Positions 40,754-48,057 of a DNA stretch of 64,000 bases are shown piece by piece. The notes beneath the pieces are model-generated. The model saw only the letters and a program-made list of their open reading frames with translations, had not been told where the DNA came from and ran no database searches. The translations under genes were made by a program, and so were the position numbers. The stretch's first letter is position 1; every line of letters begins with the position of its first letter. Location: NCBI GenBank assembly GCA_045124505.1, contig JBGVLZ010000024.1, positions 1 to 64,000 on the forward strand, written 5' to 3'. Source of the DNA: RGIG7213 sp045124505 (lineage in GTDB: Bacteria; Bacillota; Clostridia; Oscillospirales; CAG-272).

Positions 40754-43509
40754 CAGTCGTCACTGCCGTCTGCCGCACCGCAGCACTTCTTGTACTTTTT
40801 ACCCGAACCGCAGGGACACGGATCGTTACGGCCGACCTTTTCAGATGCCTTCTTAACCATCGGCTTTTTCTTTGCGGGCTTGTCGCCGCCGATGTTTTCA
40901 ATGGATGCTGACTGCTCCTTTGCCATCTGCTCACGCTTGATCTCCGTTCTCGGAACGGCGGACAAAATGGCACGGACTGTATTTTCTCTTATTTCCGCTA
41001 TCATATCGTCAAATGCCTCAGCACCGACGATCTTATATTCGTTTACGGGGTTCCTCTGTGCGTATGCGTTAAGACCGATACCGCCCTTGAGATCCTGCAT
41101 GTAGTCGATGTGGTCCATCCACAGCTCATCTATACAGCGTAAAAGGACAACTCTTTCAATTTCACGCATCTGCTCACCGAATACGCTTTCCTGATATTCG
41201 TATCTTGCAATTGCACGCTTATAAAGCTCCTCTGTAATGGCTGCGGGCTTAAGACGCTTAAGCTCATCTTCCGTATAGTTGAAATCGTCATCCGTGCAGA
41301 TGATACCGCGGAACTTCGATTTAAGCGTTGCAAAATCCCAATCCTCACGATCGTCGGGGCTTGTGGCAATTGCAACGGCATTTTCCACAGCCTGCTCGAT
41401 CATGTCGATGATCTTATCTCTCATGTTGCCGTCTTCAAGTATCTCACGGCGCTGTGAATAGATAATTTTACGCTGCTGGTTGTTTACGTCGTCATACATA
41501 AGGACGTTCTTACGGCGTTCAAAGTTGACGCTTTCAAGACGCTTCTGTGAGCTTTCAATAACGCCCGACAGAATACTTGCTTCGATGGGGGTGTCATCGG
41601 GTGTTATCTTCTTTATCTTTTCCATACGCTCCTCAGCGCCGAAAAGACGCATAAGGTCATCGTCAAAGGATAAGAAGAAGCGTGACTCACCGGGGTCGCC
41701 CTGACGTCCTGAACGGCCGCGCAGCTGGTTATCTATACGGCGGCTTTCGTGGCGCTCTGTACCGAGGATGAAAAGACCGCCTGCCTCTACTACCTTCTGA
41801 TAGTCAGGCTCGATTTCTTCCTTGAATTTCTTGTAAAGTGTCTTGTATACCTCACGTGCGGCAAGCACCTCCTCACCGACGGATGTGGAGCTTCCCGTTG
41901 CCTGAACTATTATTTCCTCAGGATATTCAAGCTTACGCATCTCACGCTTTGCAAGGAATTCGGCATTACCGCCGAGCATGATGTCAGTACCACGTCCTGC
42001 CATGTTCGTTGAAATGGTGACAGCACCGGGACAGCCTGCCTGTGCGACGATCTCAGCTTCCTTTTCGTGGTATTTTGCGTTAAGTACGACGTGCTTTATG
42101 CCGTTCATCTTAAGTCTTTGCGAAAGGGCTTCCGATTTTTCAATGGATACCGTACCTACAAGCACGGGCTGACCCTTTGCGTTACATTCCTTTATCTGCT
42201 CGATTATCGCCTTGAATTTCATATCCATGGATTTGTAGACCACGTCATTGTGGTCTTTTCTTATCATAGGACGGTTTGTGGGTATTTCCACAACGTCAAG
42301 GTTGTATATTTCACGGAATTCGTCATCCTCTGTAAGGGCTGTACCGGTCATGCCGGAAAGCTTATCGTACATGCGGAACAGGTTCTGGAACGTGATGGTC
42401 GCAAGCGTTTTTGATTCCTTTTCGACCTTTACACCCTCTTTTGCTTCTATCGCCTGATGAAGCCCCTCGGAGTATCTTCTGCCGTACATAAGACGGCCCG
42501 TGAACGTGTCAACGATGATGACCTCGCCATCCTTTACGACGTAGTCCTCGTCAATGTGCATGCTTCCGTGCGCCTTTATAGCCTGGTTGATGTGGTGTGC
42601 AAGCTCTGTATGCTCAGGGTCTGAAAGGTTTTCAATACCGAAGAATTTTTCAGCCTTTTCAATACCCTGCTTTGCCAGAACGGACGTTTTCGCCTTTTCG
42701 TCTATGATGTAGTCATAGCCCTCCGTCTTTTCGTCCATATCCTCTTTTGAGTCTATTTCCTTTATCTTGTAAGGGCGCAGAGTGCGGACAAATTTATCCG
42801 CCTTTTCGTATATTTCAGTCGGCTTTGAGCCTTGACCCGAAATGATAAGAGGTGTTCTTGCCTCGTCAATGAGAATTGAGTCTACCTCGTCAACGATCGC
42901 AAATGAATGGCCTCTTTGTACCATGTGTTCTTTGTAAATAACCATGTTGTCACGCAGGTAGTCAAAGCCGAATTCGTTGTTCGTACCGTATGTTATGTCG
43001 CAGGCATAAGCCGCACGCTTTTCGGCATTCTTGCCGCCGGGGATTATAAGTCCGCAGGTAAGGCCGAGGAAGTTATATACTCTTCCCATTTCCTCACAGT
43101 CACGTGTTGCAAGATAGTCATTGACTGTAATTACGTGTACACCCTTACCCGACAGCGCATTGAGGTATGCGGGAAGCGTTGCAACGAGCGTTTTACCTTC
43201 ACCCGTCTTCATTTCGGCAATTCTGCCCTGATGGATTATGATACCGCCGATAAGCTGAACACGGAAAGGACGCTTGCCGAGCACTCGCCAGTCAGCCTCA
43301 CGGACTGTTGCAAACGCCTCGGGAAGAATATCGTCAAGTGTTTCGCCCTTTTCAAGGCGGGCTTTGAGAATGGATGTCATTTCCTTCAGCTGTTCGTCTG
43401 TTTTCTTTGAAAATTCGTCCGCAAGCGATTCAATTTTCTCAACAAGCGGCATTATCTTTTTTATCTGCTTTTCGCTGTATGTGCCGAAAAGCTTTGTCAT
43501 AAGTCCCAT
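40753..43509 (-). CDS. secA: Protein translocase ATPase SecA
   Basis: SecA drives preproteins through SecYEG. The 918-residue protein has all landmarks: 'MKTGEGKTLVATLPAYLNAL' (Walker A), 'IVDEVDSILIDEARTPLIISG', 'GMTGTA', 'TNMAGRGTDI.LGG', 'GGLFILGTERHESRRIDNQLRGRSGRQGDPG', and the C-terminal zinc site 'GRNDPCPCGSGKKYKKCCG'. An AGGAGA site precedes the start. The usual downstream prfB is not here; two membrane protein genes follow instead. Confidence 0.98.
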   Translation of the reverse strand: MGLMTKLFGTYSEKQIKKIMPLVEKIESLADEFSKKTDEQLKEMTSILKARLEKGETLDDILPEAFATVREADWRVLGKRPFRVQLIGGIIIHQGRIAEMKTGEGKTLVATLPAYLNALSGKGVHVITVNDYLATRDCEEMGRVYNFLGLTCGLIIPGGKNAEKRAAYACDITYGTNNEFGFDYLRDNMVIYKEHMVQRGHSFAIVDEVDSILIDEARTPLIISGQGSKPTEIYEKADKFVRTLRPYKIKEIDSKEDMDEKTEGYDYIIDEKAKTSVLAKQGIEKAEKFFGIENLSDPEHTELAHHINQAIKAHGSMHIDEDYVVKDGEVIIVDTFTGRLMYGRRYSEGLHQAIEAKEGVKVEKESKTLATITFQNLFRMYDKLSGMTGTALTEDDEFREIYNLDVVEIPTNRPMIRKDHNDVVYKSMDMKFKAIIEQIKECNAKGQPVLVGTVSIEKSEALSQRLKMNGIKHVVLNAKYHEKEAEIVAQAGCPGAVTISTNMAGRGTDIMLGGNAEFLAKREMRKLEYPEEIIVQATGSSTSVGEEVLAAREVYKTLYKKFKEEIEPDYQKVVEAGGLFILGTERHESRRIDNQLRGRSGRQGDPGESRFFLSFDDDLMRLFGAEERMEKIKKITPDDTPIEASILSGVIESSQKRLESVNFERRKNVLMYDDVNNQQRKIIYSQRREILEDGNMRDKIIDMIEQAVENAVAIATSPDDREDWDFATLKSKFRGIICTDDDFNYTEDELKRLKPAAITEELYKRAIARYEYQESVFGEQMREIERVVLLRCIDELWMDHIDYMQDLKGGIGLNAYAQRNPVNEYKIVGAEAFDDMIAEIRENTVRAILSAVPRTEIKREQMAKEQSASIENIGGDKPAKKKPMVKKASEKVGRNDPCPCGSGKKYKKCCGAADGSDD

Positions 43510-43583
43510 AAATCTTCTCCTGTTGTTCGTTATGTTAAATTATATATTATATTCTTATTTAAAGTAGGGTGTTTTTGTAAATT

Positions 43584-44213
43584 TTATTGATATACAAAAC
43601 GCAAAGGATTTTCATAAATATATTTCACGTGTTTTTCATAGTCCTCACGGTTGCGGATTATGTGGTCGAAATATCCTCTTTGAAAAATATTTTCTCCGAT
43701 TTCTTTTGCGCAGAATCTTTTGAACGTTGAAATAATATGCGGAATCATCTCGTTTGCTGTAGGGGTCGGCGCCTTCGACGACCCGCTTACAATATTTTTT
43801 TTGCTTGTTATATACTTATCGGGATCGATAAATATAATTGCGTGTATATGGTCCGGCATTATAACATATCGGTCAATTTTTACACCCGATATTTTTTCAC
43901 TTGACAAAAGATTTTTTTCGATTATTTTTCCCAAATGTGTTAATCTTGTCTGCATATTGCCTGCAAAATTTTGTTTATCGGTTTCGCACGGGACGTCGTG
44001 GGCGCCGTTATTCGGGACGTCGTGGGCGCCGTTATTCGGGACGTCGTGGGCGCCGTTATTCGGGACGTCGTGGGCGCCGTCCCCTACAGCAACATGCGAA
44101 AGAATATTTTTTCTGTCTTTGGTACATACGGTTATGAAATATGCACCTCGTGTGCTGTAACTGTATTGTTTTAAACGTAAATCTTTACGCTTCGGTTTTT
44201 CTTTTTCATCCAT
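43584..44213 (-). CDS. REP-associated tyrosine transposase (RAYT), copy 1
   Basis: A Y1 HUH transposase of the TnpA_REP type, 209 residues. The HUH motif is His122-Ile-His124 in 'IMPDHIHAIIF', and the likely catalytic Tyr192 lies in 'HIIRNREDYEKHVKYIYENP'. 'GAYFITVCT' marks the first strand. Two stretches are REP modules read in frame: residues about 43-75 (GDGAHDVP then NNGAHDVP units, encoded by 43990-44087) and about 144-152 (GSSKAPTPT, encoded by 43759-43784). The ATG overlaps the previous gene's stop by eight bases. Such enzymes nick and mobilise REP palindromes beside GTAG. Intact, so possibly active. Confidence 0.9.
   Translation of the reverse strand: MDEKEKPKRKDLRLKQYSYSTRGAYFITVCTKDRKNILSHVAVGDGAHDVPNNGAHDVPNNGAHDVPNNGAHDVPCETDKQNFAGNMQTRLTHLGKIIEKNLLSSEKISGVKIDRYVIMPDHIHAIIFIDPDKYITSKKNIVSGSSKAPTPTANEMIPHIISTFKRFCAKEIGENIFQRGYFDHIIRNREDYEKHVKYIYENPLRFVYQ
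43759..43784. repeat. REP module inside RAYT 1 (site 2)
   Basis: GTAGGGGTCGG...CGACCC: a GTAG-headed palindrome of the GGGTCG/CGACCC class, lying in the coding strand with its CTAC end downstream. It encodes SSKAPTPT in frame, just after the HUH strand. Confidence 0.9.
43990..44087. repeat. 24-bp tandem repeat and REP module inside RAYT 1 (site 1)
   Basis: Three exact 24-base units starting at 43990, 44014 and 44038 (each begins GGGACGTCGTGGGCGCCG), followed by a fourth copy at 44062 that runs on as the complete module ending CCCCTAC at 44087. Each unit adds eight residues (GAHDVPNN). It is an expansion of a GGGACG-class REP module within coding DNA. Confidence 0.95.
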
Positions 44214-44676
44214 TAATATAAAATTTCCTCAATTTTTTTGCAAATTCCGCATCTATTTCCACGCACACGGCACGGTCATTATAAAAAATGTAATATTTAT
44301 CCTTCGGAAATAAATTCGCCGTGCGGTATACGGTCTTGCATTTTTCTGCCTTTATGCGGCGTTTGCCTTCTTTTTTCGGCAAAATTTCATATTCGGGACA
44401 AAGGGGCAGATCAAATATCACCGTTTCGTATTTGCCCGTTTTTCTCGTGACGGTGAAAATACCGTTATAAATGGTATAAATATGCTCGCTCAGGCAATAT
44501 CTGAAAAACACCTGAAAGGAGATTATCACAAAAAATGCGGCAATCAATGTAAAGGAAAACGTATATTCCGTATGAAGCGAAAAATACGAAAAAACGGAGG
44601 AAACAAGAAGCAGAAAAAACGAAAGCGTTGCGGGGAAAAATCTCCTTAATTTCGGAATATAGGTGAATTTATCCAT
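44206..44676 (-). CDS. Membrane protein of unknown function between mrnC and RAYT 1
   Basis: The frame is open to 44745, but ATG 44676 is chosen since it overlaps the mrnC stop by eight bases, as at the neighbouring junctions. The 156-residue product has two membrane helices (about 15-32 and 38-58) and a soluble C-terminal part with 'IYTIYNGIFTVTRKTGKYETVIFDLPLCP', resembling bacterial PH-like membrane proteins. It ends inside the RAYT 1 start. No function can be named. Confidence 0.68.
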   Translation of the reverse strand: MDKFTYIPKLRRFFPATLSFFLLLVSSVFSYFSLHTEYTFSFTLIAAFFVIISFQVFFRYCLSEHIYTIYNGIFTVTRKTGKYETVIFDLPLCPEYEILPKKEGKRRIKAEKCKTVYRTANLFPKDKYYIFYNDRAVCVEIDAEFAKKLRKFYING

Positions 44677-45064
44677 CGTTATCCAGTTTTTCAAGCTCAT
44701 TTTTGTAAGCGGATGCAAAAAGCTGTCTTGCACGGTCAAACTCATTTGTGAAATAAAGGTATCCCATCAGCACCTCAAAGCCCGTTGCACGTCTGTAATC
44801 CGACACGCTTGCGCTTTTCGGGTGGTTTCCGTGCATATTGCGCCCGCGCTTGAACATATCCGTTTCATCTTCTGTAAGTATCGGCAAAATATTTTCAAGA
44901 CATTCGCTCTGCTTTTGCGCCGTTACAAATTCACGCGACAGCTTGTTAAGCTGTCCTGCATTTGAAATGCCCGTTTTTATCAGCCTTTCACGCACTAAAA
45001 GTTCAATTACACAGTCACCGTAGTAAGCCAGCGCCGACGGTGCGGGAATATTTATTCTATCCAT
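44669..45064 (-). CDS. mrnC: Mini-ribonuclease III
   Basis: MrnC is a dimeric RNase III catalytic domain without the dsRNA-binding domain; it matures 23S rRNA in Bacillus. The 131-residue product has the signature 'LAYYGDCVIELLVRERL' (Asp17) and 'RRATGFEVLMGYLYF' with the second acidic site. In most Firmicutes it follows cysS. Here it sits between a RAYT and a membrane protein gene, each joined by an eight-base ATGGAT-containing overlap. Confidence 0.94.
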   Translation of the reverse strand: MDRINIPAPSALAYYGDCVIELLVRERLIKTGISNAGQLNKLSREFVTAQKQSECLENILPILTEDETDMFKRGRNMHGNHPKSASVSDYRRATGFEVLMGYLYFTNEFDRARQLFASAYKNELEKLDNDG

Positions 45065-45563
45065 TCATTTGTCCTTTTTCAAAAACCCATTTCATAGGAT
45101 TTTCATAAATATATTTCACGTGTTTTTCATAGTCCTCACGGTTGCGGATTATGTGGTCGAAAAATGACTTTTGCCATATAGGCAAGCCTATTTGTTTTGT
45201 AACATATCCCTTCATTTGTTGAATTACTCTCATCACTGTAGGGGCGTGCATCGCACGTCCGTATTCATCGGCGTGAATTATCAATATCAAATGAATATGG
45301 TCGGGCATAATTACGTAATTATCCACCGTTATATTCGAATATATTTTCTCGATATTTTTTACTGCATTGTCTGCAATTTTTCCGTATTCGGATAATTTGA
45401 TATCATATCGGTTTTGCGGACGTGCGGTGCACGCCCCTACATCGTATTGCCAAAAATAATTCCGTCTTTGCGATGTACAAACTGTTATGAAATACGCACC
45501 GACATCCGAATAATTGTAATTTTTTATGCGTGGATGTTTACGCTTCGGATTTTCGTTTTCCAT
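45057..45563 (-). CDS. REP-associated tyrosine transposase (RAYT), copy 2
   Basis: The 168-residue paralogue of the gene at 43584 has HUH His89-Ile-His91 in 'IMPDHIHLILI', probable catalytic Tyr145 and the same 'HIIRNREDYEKHVKYIYENP' C-terminus. It also carries two in-frame REP modules at the same two positions: residues about 42-50 (VGACTARPQ) and about 101-109 (YGRAMHAPT). Both are of the GGCGTGC class, unlike RAYT 1. It begins one base after the ribF stop and overlaps mrnC by eight bases, so it is an integral part of the operon. It appears intact and full length. Confidence 0.9.
   Translation of the reverse strand: MENENPKRKHPRIKNYNYSDVGAYFITVCTSQRRNYFWQYDVGACTARPQNRYDIKLSEYGKIADNAVKNIEKIYSNITVDNYVIMPDHIHLILIIHADEYGRAMHAPTVMRVIQQMKGYVTKQIGLPIWQKSFFDHIIRNREDYEKHVKYIYENPMKWVFEKGQMNG
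45238..45260. repeat. REP module inside RAYT 2 (site 2)
   Basis: GTAG followed by GGGCGTGC-ATC-GCACGTCC, the commonest intergenic class, on the plus strand. In the coding strand its CTAC end is downstream. It encodes GRAMHAPT in frame. Confidence 0.92.
45418..45440. repeat. REP module inside RAYT 2 (site 1)
   Basis: GGACGTGC-GGT-GCACGCCCCTAC on the plus strand, so GTAG leads on the coding strand. It encodes VGACTARP in frame. It is in opposite orientation to the site 2 module, as in RAYT 1. Confidence 0.92.
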
Positions 45564-45564
45564 T

Positions 45565-46485
45565 TTATATTCCCAACAATCCCTTTGCCGTAATTTTATC
45601 GGCGCTTATTGCTTTTTTTAATTCGTCGATTGATGGGAATTTGCGCTCGGGGCGTATGAAATGCAAAAATTCGACTCTGATTTCCCTGTCGTACAGATCT
45701 CCGCTGTATCCGAAAATATGCGTTTCGGAATTTACGCACACATCGCCTTCGCAAACCGACGGGCGCACGCCGACGTTTGAAACACCGCCGTATCTTTCGC
45801 CGTCGATTATCACACGGCACGCATAAACACCGTATTTCGGCACGATGTGATCTGGCGGGAAGTTCTGGTTTATCGTCGGGGAATCAATGGTACGTCCGAG
45901 GTGTCTGCCGTGGACGACGGGCAGACACACGGAAAACGGACGGCCGAGATACTTTTCTATTTGTTCGGGCTTGCCGTCTGTAATGAGCGATCTTATAAGC
46001 GATGAGCTGACAGTCACCCCGTCAACCTCAAAGGGCGGCATGATACAGGTGTGCTTTCCGTTTTGCTCCATCAGCTCTTTGAGTGTGGTGCAGTCGCCCT
46101 GCGCTCCCTTTCCGAAGCGGAAATTGAAGCCGCATACGGCACATTCGGCATGGCAGTCCTTTATAAGTATATCCTTTACAAATTCCTCACATGAAAGAAA
46201 GCAGACGTCGTCAAAATCGTAAAGTATCAGGTAATCTATACCGCATTTGGCTGTAAGTGTGCGTCTTTCGGCAGGAAGCGTGATGCATCTTCCCCTGTTT
46301 TTCGGGGAAAAGCCGTCAAAGCTCCAAACCGCACTTTTTGTGCCGAGTGCTTCGGCTTTTTTCTTTACACATTCAAAAAGCGATGTGTGGCCCTTGTGAA
46401 CACCGTCGAAATTGCCTACGGCAATAGAAGTGCTTTCGGGTACTTCTTTTATCTCCGTGTTTGTTTTAAGATCTATGATTTTCAT
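45565..46485 (-). CDS. ribF: Bifunctional riboflavin kinase / FAD synthetase
   Basis: RibF converts riboflavin to FMN and FMN to FAD. The 306-residue protein has the N-terminal nucleotidyl-transferase domain ('AVGNFDGVHKGHTSLF', 'VCGFNFRFGKGAQGD', 'VSSSLIRSLITDGK') and the C-terminal kinase domain ('LGRTIDSPTINQNFP', 'YGVYACRVIIDGE', 'GVSNVGVRPSV', 'FLHFIRPERKFPS'). The PTxN site is seen in 'SPTINQ'. It starts one base after the rsmG stop, and RAYT 2 begins one base after its own stop. Confidence 0.95.
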   Translation of the reverse strand: MKIIDLKTNTEIKEVPESTSIAVGNFDGVHKGHTSLFECVKKKAEALGTKSAVWSFDGFSPKNRGRCITLPAERRTLTAKCGIDYLILYDFDDVCFLSCEEFVKDILIKDCHAECAVCGFNFRFGKGAQGDCTTLKELMEQNGKHTCIMPPFEVDGVTVSSSLIRSLITDGKPEQIEKYLGRPFSVCLPVVHGRHLGRTIDSPTINQNFPPDHIVPKYGVYACRVIIDGERYGGVSNVGVRPSVCEGDVCVNSETHIFGYSGDLYDREIRVEFLHFIRPERKFPSIDELKKAISADKITAKGLLGI

Positions 46486-46486
46486 A

Positions 46487-47218
46487 TCAGATAAGCGGTT
46501 TCGCCTTTATATTACTGAATTTTCTGGGGTAAGTCTTCGGTGTTTCAGATGCTTTTCTGACACGTATGATCGTTCTGAAAAGCTCCTCTTTACCGTCTGT
46601 AAGTGTCTTTTCCGAAACGCCGTCAAGCGTTCCGCCGAGCCTTGTAAAGGTGTTTTTGCACATCTGCAGCTCATCACGGCTGTCGGCTTTCATCGCACAG
46701 AACAAACCGCCCTTCTTGACAAACGGCAGGCAAAGCTCCGATAAAACGGGGAGCGATGCCACGGCTCTTGCACAGGCAAAGTCAAACGATTCACGCAGTT
46801 CGCCGTTTGCGATCTCCTCAGCACGGCCGTGAAGCGTTGAAATATTCGGCAGAGCAAGCGTTTTTGCCATAAGGTCGATAAACGTCAGCTTTTTTGCCGT
46901 TGAGTCAAGGGATATCACCCTCACGTCATCACGCAGTATTGCAAGCGGTAAGGACGGAAATCCGCCGCCGGCGCCTACGTCAATAACTCTTGCGCCCTCG
47001 GGCACAAAAGGACACAGCAAAGCACAGTCGGCAAGATGCTTTAAAATAATGCCGTCCGTGTCGGTGATAGCCGTTAAATTTACGTTTTTTCCGTATTCTG
47101 TAAGATTTTCGGATAAAGCAAACAGCTTTTCCGTTTTTTCCTCGCTCGGTATATCAATACCGGAAAGGGTAAATACGTTTATGAGTTTTTCTTTGAATTG
47201 TAAATATGTTGTGTTCAT
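46487..47218 (-). CDS. rsmG: 16S rRNA (guanine527-N7)-methyltransferase
   Basis: RsmG methylates G527 of 16S rRNA using S-adenosylmethionine. The 243-residue protein has the SAM motif 'VIDVGAGGGFPSLPLAI' (about 79-95), 'LLDS'-equivalent 'ISLDSTAKKLTFID', 'FACARAVASLPVLSELCLP', and the end 'YPRKFSNIKAKPL', where the family ends 'YPR..G.P...P'. It is the first gene of the operon with ribF, the RAYTs and mrnC. In many Firmicutes rsmG lies with mnmG near the origin; mnmG is not adjacent here. Confidence 0.95.
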   Translation of the reverse strand: MNTTYLQFKEKLINVFTLSGIDIPSEEKTEKLFALSENLTEYGKNVNLTAITDTDGIILKHLADCALLCPFVPEGARVIDVGAGGGFPSLPLAILRDDVRVISLDSTAKKLTFIDLMAKTLALPNISTLHGRAEEIANGELRESFDFACARAVASLPVLSELCLPFVKKGGLFCAMKADSRDELQMCKNTFTRLGGTLDGVSEKTLTDGKEELFRTIIRVRKASETPKTYPRKFSNIKAKPLI

Positions 47219-47224
47219 AATTTT

Positions 47225-48050
47225 TTGTTCATTTCATTCGGGGGATAAATAATTGAAAATTGAAAATGGTGATGGTGCAAATCCGTTTTTGTTCGTTTTA
47301 TTAAGGACGCCGTACTTTGCGAATTATTGGGTTTATTTTCACAAAATCGGGCGTGATGGCGCATCCGGACCCCCCACCGGGGGATGCGCATATTTCCTGC
47401 GGAAATATTTTCATTTTTTATTATACGGTCTGTATATTCGGGGTGATGCGGTAGGGGCGTGATTCAAGCAGTTGGCAAAGCCAACTGCATCCGCCCGTTT
47501 GAAACCCATTTTATTTAGATAATAGATAATAGAGAAAAGAGAATAGATAATAGATGTTGTAGGGGACGGCGCCCTCGACGTCCCGTTTGAAACCCATTTA
47601 ATCCGACACCTCATCCGTCAGGCTTCGCCTGACACCTTCCCCCACTGGGGAAGGCTGTTTAATGCGGACGTGCGATGCACGCCCCTACGGGTTGTATATT
47701 CGGGGTGGTGCCTGTAGGGGCGGTTCACGAACCGCCCGTACCAAACCCATTTAATCTGACACCTCATCCACCCGAGTTACACAACTTGTTGTGTAATCTC
47801 GTTGTCCCACCTATCTCCCATCACTTGACTTCGTCAAGTGGCTGGAGAAGGCTTTTCATACGGACGTGCGATGCACGCCCCTACGGGAGGCGTTTAATTC
47901 GGACGATTTACAAATCGCCCCTACGGTCTGTATATTCGGGGTGGTGCCGTAGGGGACGACGTCCTCGACGTCCCGTTTCAAACCCATTTTATTTAGATAA
48001 TAGATAATAGATAATAGATAATAGATAACAGAGAATAGATGTTGTAGGGA
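47225..48050. repeat. Large mosaic repeat region
   Basis: From left: a roughly 200-bp element (47236-47442), the inverse of 17572-17776; a GTAGGGGCGTGATT module with an inserted CAGTTGGC/GCCAACTG hairpin; ATAGATA tract (about 47517-47557); GGGACG module; frame elements including a long form at about 47758-47850 with three inner hairpins; GGACGTGC modules; GGGCGGTTC module; GTAGGGGCGATTT type; GGGACG module; and a second ATAGATA tract (47994-48044). No gene is supported. Confidence 0.88.
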
Positions 48051-48057
48051 AAGGCGG

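Noticed and set aside
43990..44087. 24-bp repeats in RAYT 1 as an on/off phase-variation switch
   Set aside because: The unit is a multiple of three, so gain or loss changes length but not the reading frame.
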